Assembly (NCBI GenBank): GCA_036504995.1 | Contig: DASXUG010000010.1 | Span: forward strand, 1-64,000 | DNA length: 64,000 nt | From: DASXUG01 sp036504995 | Lineage (GTDB): Bacteria; Pseudomonadota; Gammaproteobacteria; Burkholderiales; Methylophilaceae | Reading direction: 5' to 3' | Part shown: in pieces, positions 43,846 through 53,243 of the stretch | Layout of the letters: the number at the start of each line of letters is the position of its first letter | Position numbering within the stretch: the stretch's first letter is position 1 | Translations under genes and position numbers: made by a program | Notes under the pieces: model-generated | Told to the model about the DNA's origin: nothing | The model's input: the letters and a program-made list of their open reading frames with translations, nothing else | The model's database searches: none

Positions 43846-45003
43846 ATGAAAATAATGTCCTGCGTCTTAGTTGTTTTGATTATGTGGGCGATGTGCGCTC
43901 ACGCGCATGAAGACGAGCTATCAAGCGAAAATAAACAACGTGTTAGAACCTTACAAGCCACGATGCGTAAAGAGTTAGCGCAAGGCAATACTGAAAAAAT
44001 CAAAGATGAATTAGAACAAGCCATAGGCAATTTCCATGCAGTAGAAAATGAACTGGCCATAGTACAAACGCTGATGCAAGCTGGCGAATATCGCCATGCT
44101 TTAAGTGCTGCGGCCCATACACAGGCGGAACATCCTGATGCCGTTGATAGTGCTCTATTTTACGCATACTTACTGGCACTAGGCGGGCAAACCGTACCAG
44201 CTTCCCAACTATTAGAAGCTTCACTACAAGTAAAACCTGATAGCAAAGTATTAAATCACCTATTAGCGCAAATCAAACAGCAACAACTGAACAGCCACGC
44301 GCTGAGCCTAGACCTCAGTGATAATGACATTCAACTATATCCATTTAGCCAAAGTATTAGCCAGACGCTTGACCATGTGAGCAATGGTGTAATCGTTGGA
44401 AATGGCACGCAAGTAGTGACCACATTCGACACGTTAAAAATTGCTAATCTCAAAACTAGCAACTTAAAACACAGCATATGGGTAAGAAATGGCTTGGGCA
44501 AGCAAACCGAAGCCGAAATACAGCAAACTTTCCCACAAATCAATTTAGCGCTATTAAGACTAAAAGAAGCGTTGAGCAAAAATAACACTGCGGCACTTGT
44601 TGCTCAAAAGACGGCCGTTGCAGGCACGCCTTACTACTTAAGTGGGTATCGCCTTACGGCGCAGCAGCAGGCGGACTGGCCTATCATTAAAACAGATATT
44701 CTAGGTATGCCTAATGCGGACCTTGCTTATCAAACGCACTTAGCCCATCTGGTTGCGGGTAGCGCCGCCTACAATACATCGGGTGAGCTGATTGGCATTA
44801 TCAGTCAGGACTCAATGACATCCAAAATGGTTGTGATGCCCTTAACCCCTTTACTCAATTATATTCAAACTACAAGGTCAAAAAATGAGGTTACTACACC
44901 AGCTAGCAACACTCCTCCCAACCCGCTACTCAGTAAAAAGCAGTTAGATGAACTGTATGAAGAAACAATGAGTACAAACGTTCAAGTGCTGATAAGCAAC
45001 TAG
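43846..45003 (+). CDS. Exported TPR protein with a degenerate trypsin-like domain
   Basis: The 385-residue protein has a signal peptide (cut after AHA, residue 20), a helical TPR-like region (about residues 30-150) with alternating small and aromatic residues, and a C-terminal region (about 170-345) patterned like an HtrA/trypsin-fold protease: SNGVIVGNGTQVVTT, then INLALLRLK, then VAGSAAYNTSGELIGII. The expected GNSGGP nucleophile loop reads GSAAYNTSG, and the catalytic His and Ser are not apparent, so a non-catalytic binding role is likely. I recognise no named family. Confidence 0.7.
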   Translation: MKIMSCVLVVLIMWAMCAHAHEDELSSENKQRVRTLQATMRKELAQGNTEKIKDELEQAIGNFHAVENELAIVQTLMQAGEYRHALSAAAHTQAEHPDAVDSALFYAYLLALGGQTVPASQLLEASLQVKPDSKVLNHLLAQIKQQQLNSHALSLDLSDNDIQLYPFSQSISQTLDHVSNGVIVGNGTQVVTTFDTLKIANLKTSNLKHSIWVRNGLGKQTEAEIQQTFPQINLALLRLKEALSKNNTAALVAQKTAVAGTPYYLSGYRLTAQQQADWPIIKTDILGMPNADLAYQTHLAHLVAGSAAYNTSGELIGIISQDSMTSKMVVMPLTPLLNYIQTTRSKNEVTTPASNTPPNPLLSKKQLDELYEETMSTNVQVLISN

Positions 45004-45019
45004 ACTCAACCCACAAAAG

Positions 45020-45065
45020 AAAAAAGCCTGCACTCAGGCAGGCTTTGGTGGTAGCGAGCTACCAC
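45020..45065. terminator. Bidirectional terminator and second hairpin
   Basis: AAAGCCTGC and GCAGGCTTT form a strong stem (45023-45046) between convergent genes. A second stem, GTGGTAGC/GCTACCAC, follows directly. Confidence 0.75.
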
Positions 45066-45086
45066 GTACTCTACAGTCAAGTAGAC

Positions 45087-45899
45087 TTATTTACGACGAC
45101 GTGCCATAAAACCCATTAAACCTAAACCAGCTAAAATCATTGCAGATGTGTCTGACTCAGGCACGGTTGTTGTGATAGCGTTAACACTTAGCGTAAAGTT
45201 GTCGATAGCTAAACCATGGTCGTTACCAACATCGTTGTTTTCTACCCAACGAACCCACAAAGTGCTGTTGTTATCCCAAGATAAATTACTAAGCGTACCG
45301 CCTTTACCTGAAGCTAAACCAGCAGCATTACCATTCACAGCTGCTGCAGTTGAGCCAATGACAGGTGATGACCAGTCAAAATTGCCGCCAGGTGCAGTCC
45401 ACACAACTGAAGCAAAGCTTGAACCAAAGCCATATTGCAGCACCATAGCTTGTGCTGAGGTATTACCACCATTACGCCATTGCTCTCCATCAAATCCCAA
45501 TGTAACGCTGTTCAATGTAACGCCTGTGCTATTGGTAAATGCAGCAGCGATATACCCTGCAACTGCGCCTGATGCAGGTGAACCGAAATACGCTCCACCA
45601 GAAGCTGTGCCGCCTAAAGCGCGATCTGAAATGGCGCCAACAGATGCACCAAAGCTATAAAAGCTACCTGTATTACTAGAACCATTATCTGTAGCGTAAG
45701 TGGTAACTGCAGCATTACTTTTATTAAACAAGAACCAACCCGTTAAAGTCGAATCATTGGTCCAAACATTGGCAGCACCACCTGTCGCCAATGTATCAAA
45801 ATTTTGGCTGTAGTTAATGGTACCTGTACCACTTAAAACTACAGCAGCGTTTGCATGACTAGCAGCAAATAAAGCTGCAATTAATACTAGTTTTTTCAT
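45087..45899 (-). CDS. PEP-CTERM protein (secreted)
   Basis: The 270-residue protein has a signal peptide (cut after ANA, residue 18), a beta-sandwich domain of the type found in large PEP-CTERM surface proteins (YSQNFDTLA start, NNDVGNDHGLAIDNFTLSV end), and a C-terminal tail VPESDTSAMILAGLGLMGF followed by MARRRK. It lies 68 bases after the giant nuclease gene and may be its operon partner, although it carries the PEP-CTERM tail and not the GDVP tail of the nuclease. Confidence 0.88.
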   Translation of the reverse strand: MKKLVLIAALFAASHANAAVVLSGTGTINYSQNFDTLATGGAANVWTNDSTLTGWFLFNKSNAAVTTYATDNGSSNTGSFYSFGASVGAISDRALGGTASGGAYFGSPASGAVAGYIAAAFTNSTGVTLNSVTLGFDGEQWRNGGNTSAQAMVLQYGFGSSFASVVWTAPGGNFDWSSPVIGSTAAAVNGNAAGLASGKGGTLSNLSWDNNSTLWVRWVENNDVGNDHGLAIDNFTLSVNAITTTVPESDTSAMILAGLGLMGFMARRRK

Positions 45900-45967
45900 A
45901 ACAATCCCCTTTGAGTATTTAATAAGAAACTATCTAACCTTTACTGCTAAAACTTTTTCAATACACC

Positions 45968-48900
45968 TTAACGACGTTGTTTTTTCAGGCCAAACATGAC
46001 ACCCACTACTCCCAAGCCCTCCAACAACAGCCAAATTGGCGCAATCGGCACATCACCACTGCTATTGCCGCCTGTACCTGTGCTACTAGTAATGGTGAAT
46101 GACTGGGTTACATCGGTTGCTACCGCATAGGTGATATCACCGTTTTGGCTAGCAGTGATAGCGCAAGTCCCTGCTTGTAGAAGATTCACTGTGCTGCCAG
46201 TAACAGAGCAGATAGTTGGCGTTTGCGCACTATAGGTGACGGATAAACCAGATGAAGCCGTAGCATTGAGTGCAAAGGGCACATCACCTAATGTTTTATT
46301 AGGTAAGGCATTAAATGTGATGCTTTGGGAAATTAGCGCACTCTGGTTTACGCTGAAGGTTCTATCCAGTTGTGCTGGCAAGTAATCGGCATTACCTGCT
46401 TGAGTTACGCGAATACTGCAAACGCCTGTGTTCAGCAAATGCACACTCCCGCTAGCCGTTACTGTACAAACGTTTGGCGTTTGTGAGGTAAAACTCACTA
46501 CCAGACCTTGGTTTGAAGTTGCACTCACACTAAAGTCCGCATCACCCAAAGTTTTATCTGCCAAGGTATTGAACGTTAATGTTTGTGGGGCTTGCAAGCT
46601 AAGGCCGACAATTAACGGATCATGATCTGATGAGCGATAAGGGGTAGGCGTATAATAATCTGGCCCACAAGTGGCACAAGCTGGTTGCTTGAACTCTAGG
46701 TTGTAATCAATCACAAATGGTTCATCTGCGTTAATATGCCACTCAGTTGCGCCACTGACTTGAGCGCTTAGCGATGCGGTTGCGATAGCATGGTCTATAT
46801 AGCCAGCCTCGCCATCAAACACGTACGAATATGGGTTGGCAATAAAGCGTGTGAGTTGATTGACCAGCCCTGCATTCGTCAGCGTATTGATTGGATCTTC
46901 CTTGCCGTAAGCATTCAGGTCACCAATGACTAACACATCATTATCCCCAGAGGTGCTTTGCACTAGTGGAATAAAAGCATCTCTTAAGCGCTCCGCTTGT
47001 TGTTTACGCAGCAAATTCCAGCAACCTTGACCATCGCCTTGATCTTGATCGGGATCGGCACTGGCTGTGGTAGAAGGACAGCTACCTTTCGATTTAAAGT
47101 GATTAACAACTACTGAGAACTTTTCACCATTAACTGCACGGAAAGTCTGTGCCATGGGTGGGCGTTTGTTTACAGCATCTGAATCACTGAGTGCACTGCC
47201 GACTAAGGTGAGTTTTGCTGGCTTGTAAATCATGGCGACACGAATCGCATCTGTACCCGTATCTGCAGGCTTGGGCACAAAGGCATAAGTTCCTGAGCCA
47301 AGTAAACTATTTAAGCCACTGACAATATCTTGTACCGTAGTTTCGCCGTTATTTTGCACCTCCATCAAGCCAAACACATCCGCATTAATTGCGCTCAGTG
47401 ATGCCAGCATTTTAGTGCGCTGACGCGTCAACTCAGCGGCAGTATCTGCACCACGACAATCTGCCGAGGTATTACCAGGGGCACAACTACCGCCCGTTGC
47501 AACAGTTGTAAAGTAATTGAGCAGATTGGCAGCAGCCACTTTAATATTACCGCCTACTGCATCTGGAACAGTGGTACGTGCATTTGCTCGCGTGATGGTA
47601 GGCGAAGCACTGGGTTGTAACTTATAAGCCGTAGGGCCTGGGCTGCTAGCAGTTATTAAACCGTAATCAATGATGCCCGTTAAATTAGTTACCGTATCGC
47701 CCGCGCGCAGGGTGTTATCCACTCCAATATAAGGCGTTGGATTAGGATTTTGTGTAAATAATCCATCATCTAGAATCAACATATTACGTGCATTTAAATC
47801 AGCAGCGGCAAGCGCTTGAGCAGAGCCTGCACTGTAAACATTCGTCGGCTTAATCAAGCGGCCGTTAGACAATGTGACTTGGCCGTAACGACCTTGGAAA
47901 TAGTTTTGAGACACAGTTAGCGGGCTACTAAAGGTGACAAGCATGCCTTCATATCGCTCTAAACCATTAGCTGTAGCAGTGGGCAAACTAATCACAACAG
48001 GCGCTGGCAAGGGATTGCTGGCACTTAATAACGCAATGGTCGGACCTGAAATCTCGGTGATAGTAGCGTTTGTTGCCGTCGAGCTATTGGTACTAAACTC
48101 AACGACCGTACCTGTCACGCGAACACTATTGCCAACTGAAACTGTAGGGGCTGTGCTGGTAAAAACAAAAATCCCATCTGAAGTCGCTGCATTACCATCA
48201 CCAGTCGCATCTTGCATATAGAACCCATTTGCCATTTTCATGGTAACAATCCCATCAACTGTCTTTGTGGTTCCCACTAACGGGCTGGTATCGCCAGAGC
48301 CCTGAATATCATAAATATGGGTGCTGACATTGCCAATATTTACATTGAGCGTACAACTTGCATTTTGCGAGTCATTATTCGTAAAGTTTAGTACAACTGG
48401 ATAAATACCATTCGCAACGCTACTAAGCACATTTAATGGAACACTCGCTGTCCCACCAATATTGCTGGCTGGCGTTAAAGCACCTAAACTAATACCTGAA
48501 ACTGCGCCACTCGTAATGGTTACGCCATTAACAATACTATCCGCGTCAGTAGCGGTGGCAGTCGTTGTGCCACCGACACCACTATTTAAAGCTAGTGCAG
48601 TACAAGTTGGAACAATAGCTGCAGCACCAGCACCTCCTCCGCAAGGATTTAGTGGCGTTGATGTATTGCGAGGATTGGGCGTTGTCACGGCAAAATCACT
48701 GGAGTTTGTATTCGTGTCTACGCAACCTGCAGAAGCTCGAATAGCCGCAGTGGTAGCGCTAAGCGTGCCAGTTGGGGAACCTTCCAGCGAGCTGCTACCT
48801 GTACCATAAGCTACTGCATCAATAATATTTGCACTGCTTGGAGTAGCGCCTGATAGTGCAGTCGTCGTATTGACTAGGGCAACTTTACCCGCGGTACCTG

Positions 48901-49297
48901 ACATCGCAATGGTGCCAACAGCATCAGGAGTCAAATTAACAGTACCGCCTGTGCCCGCAGCCTCTTGCACCAATAAATACTGACCAGGCTGTAATGTAAT
49001 GTTAGGCAAACTAGTTGAGGCCCAAGTGCTACCTGTGGTAGCAGCATATTGAACGGACCAACCATTAACGTTTACAGCAGTTGTGCCTGCATTAAAAACT
49101 TCAATAAAATCATTTTTAATGGTCGCGCCTGAGTTGCCGCCACCGCCATACACCTGACTAATCACAACTCCCGCTGCCAATGAGGTATTGGCTTGTAACA
49201 GCAAACCTAAACACATAAGGCCTATATAAAACAATCTAGAAACCAACCAAGATGAACGCTCAAGGTTTTTGGTCACGCAAACGAGACAAGACGACAT
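45968..49297 (-). CDS. Giant secreted ExeM/NucH-type nuclease with a GDVP C-terminal sorting tail
   Basis: The 1109-residue protein has a signal peptide, a lamin-tail-like domain (about residues 42-215, KNDFIEVFNAGTTAVNVNGW), an OB-like region, an endonuclease/exonuclease/phosphatase domain (about 600-900, with ANLLNYF, FGLMEVQNNG, VVNHFKSKG, DLNAYGKEDP and SSDHDPLIV) and two Ig-like repeats with TFNxLxDKTLGDxxFxxxATS pattern. It ends NSSGDVPIAPIW-hydrophobic-KKQRR, the XrtH-type tail. It should degrade extracellular DNA. The palindrome copy D lies about 75 bases upstream. Confidence 0.9.
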   Translation of the reverse strand: MSSCLVCVTKNLERSSWLVSRLFYIGLMCLGLLLQANTSLAAGVVISQVYGGGGNSGATIKNDFIEVFNAGTTAVNVNGWSVQYAATTGSTWASTSLPNITLQPGQYLLVQEAAGTGGTVNLTPDAVGTIAMSGTAGKVALVNTTTALSGATPSSANIIDAVAYGTGSSSLEGSPTGTLSATTAAIRASAGCVDTNTNSSDFAVTTPNPRNTSTPLNPCGGGAGAAAIVPTCTALALNSGVGGTTTATATDADSIVNGVTITSGAVSGISLGALTPASNIGGTASVPLNVLSSVANGIYPVVLNFTNNDSQNASCTLNVNIGNVSTHIYDIQGSGDTSPLVGTTKTVDGIVTMKMANGFYMQDATGDGNAATSDGIFVFTSTAPTVSVGNSVRVTGTVVEFSTNSSTATNATITEISGPTIALLSASNPLPAPVVISLPTATANGLERYEGMLVTFSSPLTVSQNYFQGRYGQVTLSNGRLIKPTNVYSAGSAQALAAADLNARNMLILDDGLFTQNPNPTPYIGVDNTLRAGDTVTNLTGIIDYGLITASSPGPTAYKLQPSASPTITRANARTTVPDAVGGNIKVAAANLLNYFTTVATGGSCAPGNTSADCRGADTAAELTRQRTKMLASLSAINADVFGLMEVQNNGETTVQDIVSGLNSLLGSGTYAFVPKPADTGTDAIRVAMIYKPAKLTLVGSALSDSDAVNKRPPMAQTFRAVNGEKFSVVVNHFKSKGSCPSTTASADPDQDQGDGQGCWNLLRKQQAERLRDAFIPLVQSTSGDNDVLVIGDLNAYGKEDPINTLTNAGLVNQLTRFIANPYSYVFDGEAGYIDHAIATASLSAQVSGATEWHINADEPFVIDYNLEFKQPACATCGPDYYTPTPYRSSDHDPLIVGLSLQAPQTLTFNTLADKTLGDADFSVSATSNQGLVVSFTSQTPNVCTVTASGSVHLLNTGVCSIRVTQAGNADYLPAQLDRTFSVNQSALISQSITFNALPNKTLGDVPFALNATASSGLSVTYSAQTPTICSVTGSTVNLLQAGTCAITASQNGDITYAVATDVTQSFTITSSTGTGGNSSGDVPIAPIWLLLEGLGVVGVMFGLKKQRR

Positions 49298-49371
49298 AAC
49301 TACTCCGATAACCCACCATTAATAATGGCTACCAATTTACCAGCAGTTTGTGAAGTTACAAGTTAGCCATA

Positions 49372-49387
49372 TAGTCCATTTGGACTA
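49372..49387. promoter_or_regulatory. TAGTCC palindrome, copy D
   Basis: TAGTCC, spacer ATTT, GGACTA; a perfect inverted repeat about 75 bases upstream of the giant nuclease gene. Confidence 0.6.
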
Positions 49388-49459
49388 GCTTTTTGAGGAG
49401 ATTTATGAATATTGAATGAAATTCTTAAGATATTGTTTTATATAAATAATTAATCGGTA

Positions 49460-51640
49460 TTACCAATTTTTAGAAGAAGCTTTTCTAATAAAAAAGCTTG
49501 CACTCAACATTCCAAATCCCATCATTAGCATGGCCCAAAGTGGTAACGGCACATCCCCATTATTACTCGATGCTAAAGTAAGTTGTAGAGTGCCAGTGTT
49601 ATCTGTGGCACTACTATCAGGCACATCTGAATTGACACTAGAAGTGAGTGTGGTCCCCGTGGTGAAGCTGTTCCAGATCAACTGAAAATTAAAGGCTACA
49701 GCACTATTTAGGGCTAGGCTACTTAAATGACACGTCACCACACTACCACTCAAACTGCAGGCACTATCGCCAGTAATATAGTTTGCACCTGCAGGTAATG
49801 TTGCTGTGGCGACAATATTGGTGGCAGATTGTGGACCAGCATTGTTGACTGTCATAGTATAGGTATTGCTACCACCCAAAGTAATCGAGCTTGGGCCAGT
49901 GATGCTAACGGATAAGTTAGCGCTTGCAGCAGTATTTAAACTCCAATTCAAACTCGGATTCCCAGATACCCCATTGACCCCATCTACCGCAAAATAATAG
50001 GCCTGATTTGCCACAGCTTGCATCAATAAACCACTCACACTACCAGATGTACCATCATTATCATTACTCGCCATCTCGCTCAGTGTGCTGACGGCTGCGC
50101 CTTTATACACAGCAAGTAAGGTGTCAAAATTACTGCCATGGGTATCCAGCATTAGCTGGCCTGCCGCTGGTGCTACCCACTTCCACCAAACCGAAGCTCC
50201 TCCTGCATTGCCAGCATGATTAGGCTCACCAGCTTCTTTATTTGCGAGCAATGATAAACCTGTAGACGCCCCTGAACTGCCGCTCAATGTAACTGCATTG
50301 GCAAAATTATTGTTGGCAGGCCGCGCAGCCTCTAATAAATTAATACGTGGCTTGGTGATAACCACAGAGTTTGAGGTAAAGCTAATGGGAGTTCCACTAC
50401 TGGTAAGGCGAGCTAGGATTTGCGCTAGAGTTTCACTAGGAAAAGCAGATCGCAATACCGCCAACGCGCCAGCTACATGCGGGGTCGCTTGAGAGGTGCC
50501 AGACTCAGTGATGCCACCCGCCGTTACAAAAACACCAGGGGCAAATAGCGTCATGTAATTGGCTCGATTTGAAAAACAGGCAATTTGATCAGGCGCAGTG
50601 CTATTGTCTGTACAAACACCTGCATTCACTCCACCCACATTTGAGTCATAAACGGCACCCACTGAAATAGCATCTGGAGAACATGCAGGCGATGACAATG
50701 CAGCCGATCTTGCCTCATTACCCGCCGCAACCACCACACTAATCCCTGCATTTTTAGCCCGAGTAATAGCACTAGACTCCACTCCACCAACGCTATTGGA
50801 TGGGCAGGTTGAGCTATAGGCTTGCCCGTCACCTAGACTCAAATTAATGGCGACAATATTGTAGGTACTTTTATTACTAATCGCCCAGTTAATACCCGTC
50901 AAAATATCACTATCAAATGCACTGCCATCGGTGCCGAACACATTCAGCATAGCAATTTTAGATTGTGGCGCAACACCCAGCACAATGGCAGAAACATTAG
51001 TGCCATGACTATGGTCTGTAAAAGCAGGACTGGCAATATCATTAGCGACAACTACGCGACAGTTATTACTCGGCGTATTTGCTGCGGTACACGCTCCAAA
51101 CGCCGCGTTAGTAATATCGACCCCAGTATCAATCACGACAACCGTTTTACCGTTACCCTGCTCCCCTACGCTGGCAACGGCTGGCTGATTAATAAACGGT
51201 AAGCTACTGGTTAATACTGGATGTAACTTTCTATTCTCGTAGATTGCTTTGATGCCTGATTGCGACAATAAGCGAGTTAAAGCAGCGTAAGAATGAAAGC
51301 GCTTAAATCGAACGGGTAAATGGCTATACTCTTTCAGATTTTCTATATCGGCACTTATGGCTGACTTACCAACATTCGCCGACTGATCAATATTATTTTT
51401 AAGGGATTTGTATTGTTGACTTTTGTAGTTAAGAATTTCGTCATCATCAAGCGCTATATGCTTATTCTTACGCATTGTAGTAGCCGCCGCCTGAACTTCG
51501 GCATCGTCATACTCCACGATCAAATTGATAGCTTGACCCGCTTTTAATGTGGCAACCACATTATCGGATACAGCCACTGCGTTGGCATTTAACGAATAAA
51601 AACCGATGAGCAGTAACAAAAACCTAATAGTTAACAACAT
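49460..51640 (-). CDS. Secreted S8 subtilase with GDVP C-terminal sorting tail
   Basis: The 726-residue protein has a signal peptide (cut after ANA, residue 21), an inhibitor-like N-propeptide (about residues 25-140) and a subtilase domain with the triad Asp171 (VVVIDTGVD), His212 (SHGTNVS) and Ser383 (GTSQATPH), plus the oxyanion Asn308 (AAGNEA). C-terminal to it are a PPC-like domain and a DUF11 repeat (SVSITGPSSITLGGSNTY). It ends NNGDVPLPLWAMLMMG, a hydrophobic helix and the basic end RKASSK. It directly precedes the exosortase pair in genome order. Confidence 0.92.
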   Translation of the reverse strand: MLLTIRFLLLLIGFYSLNANAVAVSDNVVATLKAGQAINLIVEYDDAEVQAAATTMRKNKHIALDDDEILNYKSQQYKSLKNNIDQSANVGKSAISADIENLKEYSHLPVRFKRFHSYAALTRLLSQSGIKAIYENRKLHPVLTSSLPFINQPAVASVGEQGNGKTVVVIDTGVDITNAAFGACTAANTPSNNCRVVVANDIASPAFTDHSHGTNVSAIVLGVAPQSKIAMLNVFGTDGSAFDSDILTGINWAISNKSTYNIVAINLSLGDGQAYSSTCPSNSVGGVESSAITRAKNAGISVVVAAGNEARSAALSSPACSPDAISVGAVYDSNVGGVNAGVCTDNSTAPDQIACFSNRANYMTLFAPGVFVTAGGITESGTSQATPHVAGALAVLRSAFPSETLAQILARLTSSGTPISFTSNSVVITKPRINLLEAARPANNNFANAVTLSGSSGASTGLSLLANKEAGEPNHAGNAGGASVWWKWVAPAAGQLMLDTHGSNFDTLLAVYKGAAVSTLSEMASNDNDGTSGSVSGLLMQAVANQAYYFAVDGVNGVSGNPSLNWSLNTAASANLSVSITGPSSITLGGSNTYTMTVNNAGPQSATNIVATATLPAGANYITGDSACSLSGSVVTCHLSSLALNSAVAFNFQLIWNSFTTGTTLTSSVNSDVPDSSATDNTGTLQLTLASSNNGDVPLPLWAMLMMGFGMLSASFFIRKASSKNW

Positions 51641-51759
51641 GAAATATTCTCTGGATAAATCCGACTGGTCACTTTACCCAAACAATATTTCAAATAGATG
51701 GCTGCGGACTATACGTTAACTATCAATCATTTTTTGCGAGAGATAAATTAGTTATTCAA

Positions 51760-52356
51760 TCAGAGACGGCTTCCAGCACGAATAGCAATAAAACTACACA
51801 CCAAGGACAATGCAAACAGACCACCTCCATTTAAAAAATCACTCCAATAAATCATGGAAGTGGGGCTAACCCAAGGTGAATCAATTTGTTTACTAAAAGT
51901 AGTCAAGATGGATGCAAGTAACTGAATGGGAGAATCTACCATTATCACCAGCACCAGCAAAAATGCGCCGACACCAATGCGCATAGCATAAATCAAGTAC
52001 TTGTCAGCAGGCCAAGCCAGTATCGCAATGCTAATAATCATCAGCGGGTGTAAAACATTTTGGGTCAGCAAGCCAGCACTGCCAAAAAAGTTAGATGTCA
52101 TCGCTTGAGAGGCTGAGTTAATCACAATGTCATGATTAAACATCACATTAAGCTCAATATTACTCGCCCCTTGCGTATCCCTTATTCCAAAAAATAAAAC
52201 CTTAAAACTATCATTAAGATGCGTAATTTCCCACTGCAACAAGGGAATAAACCACTGCATGATACTGTGCTCAAAGTACACAATAATCGGCAAGATAATA
52301 ACGCTCGCCGACACAATGCGTAAAAGTAAGCGCATAGGATTAAGCGTGTTAATCAT
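51760..52356 (-). CDS. Exosortase H-associated membrane protein
   Basis: The 198-residue membrane protein has about five hydrophobic helices (for example ILPIIVYFEH, MIISIAILAW and FLLVLVIMVD). It follows the exosortase with five bases between the two genes, the arrangement reported for the XrtH-associated protein. ATG at 52356 is chosen; a longer frame overlaps the exosortase. I recognise the pairing but no catalytic motif, and its role, perhaps in substrate handling, is not known. Confidence 0.8.
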   Translation of the reverse strand: MINTLNPMRLLLRIVSASVIILPIIVYFEHSIMQWFIPLLQWEITHLNDSFKVLFFGIRDTQGASNIELNVMFNHDIVINSASQAMTSNFFGSAGLLTQNVLHPLMIISIAILAWPADKYLIYAMRIGVGAFLLVLVIMVDSPIQLLASILTTFSKQIDSPWVSPTSMIYWSDFLNGGGLFALSLVCSFIAIRAGSRL

Positions 52357-52361
52357 AGAAT

Positions 52362-52955
52362 TTATACGGATTGCGATTGACTGACTGGCTGAAAACGCGC
52401 CAGCCAGAAATAAAAGAACAAGCAAGCAATCGTCACCAAAACAATCGGCGTGATTGTGCCATGTAGCAGGTAAAACAAGGGCTTATCTGCCCGATAAGCA
52501 TAAAACAAACTAACAATTCGCACTTGATTTGAAAGATATATCAACAAAGTACCGAGTAGCATGCCCACTAGCTTTGGCCTCCATTGCAGTGGTGCAACAA
52601 TAAAAGCGGCGATCAAAATAAACATAGCCTCCAAACCCTCACAGCCAATTTTCACCACAATACCACCACCCGATGCTTTGATCTGATTGCCATTGGCAAC
52701 AGCATCAATCTGTGGGGACAACCAATGAATCATTTGGGTGGCTGGTTTAACCGTAGCTGCGCCACGTACAAAATGACCAAAATCGTCATCCCGCAACACT
52801 TGCCAGCCAAACTGCAGCAAGGTAAAGCACAACAAAAATATAATCACCTGCGTAACCACCCCCATTTGCTTTATAGGTGCGTCTTGCTCGGCGAAATTAT
52901 CAGGCCAATAATCGGCACCTAGAATCGGCTTACTTGAAATAGATTTATCAGACAT
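52362..52955 (-). CDS. xrtH: Exosortase H (IPTLxxWG-CTERM type)
   Basis: The 197-residue membrane protein has about five transmembrane helices and the exosortase catalytic trio: Cys105 (KIGCEGLEAMF), Arg146 (LSNQVRIVSLFYAY) and His165 (FYLLHGTITP). The GCEGLEA and NQVRIVSL segments and short length mark the XrtH type, which sorts IPTLxxWG-like tails rather than PEP-CTERM. It cleaves sorting signals at the membrane in a sortase-like transpeptidation. ATG at 52955 is used; a GTG ten codons earlier is possible. Neighbouring cargo carry GDVP tails. Confidence 0.9.
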   Translation of the reverse strand: MSDKSISSKPILGADYWPDNFAEQDAPIKQMGVVTQVIIFLLCFTLLQFGWQVLRDDDFGHFVRGAATVKPATQMIHWLSPQIDAVANGNQIKASGGGIVVKIGCEGLEAMFILIAAFIVAPLQWRPKLVGMLLGTLLIYLSNQVRIVSLFYAYRADKPLFYLLHGTITPIVLVTIACLFFYFWLARFQPVSQSQSV

Positions 52956-53001
52956 GGGGTTATAATCTGCTATATTGAATTGCACAAATTTATTGCACGG
53001 T

Positions 53002-53044
53002 AACTACAAGTACTAGAACTACAGCACTAGAACTACAGTACTAG
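53002..53044. repeat. Three-copy tandem repeat upstream of xrtH
   Basis: AACTACAAGTACTAG, AACTACAGCACTAG and AACTACAGTACTAG follow one another (15, 14 and 14 bases), starting about 47 bases before the exosortase start. Copy number could vary by slippage. Confidence 0.85.
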
Positions 53045-53243
53045 CCTAAGAAAATTTTGTAGCAAAAGTGATTAGCTTGAGAAAATACTACTATAATTTA
53101 ATGACATCGAAATGACATAACCACCAACAGCTTTGCGCAGTTCAAAACGAAAACATGACGAGCTGTCATCAATATGTAACATACAAGTGAACTGTTTTCA
53201 GTTACAGTATAGGCTGAGCAATTCGCACCATAAGTGAGCAAAA

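Noticed and set aside
45148..45660. A 170-codon plus-strand open frame opposite the PEP-CTERM gene
   Set aside because: Shadow of the real gene: low-complexity composition, no signal or domain, whereas the minus strand has a signal peptide and sorting tail.
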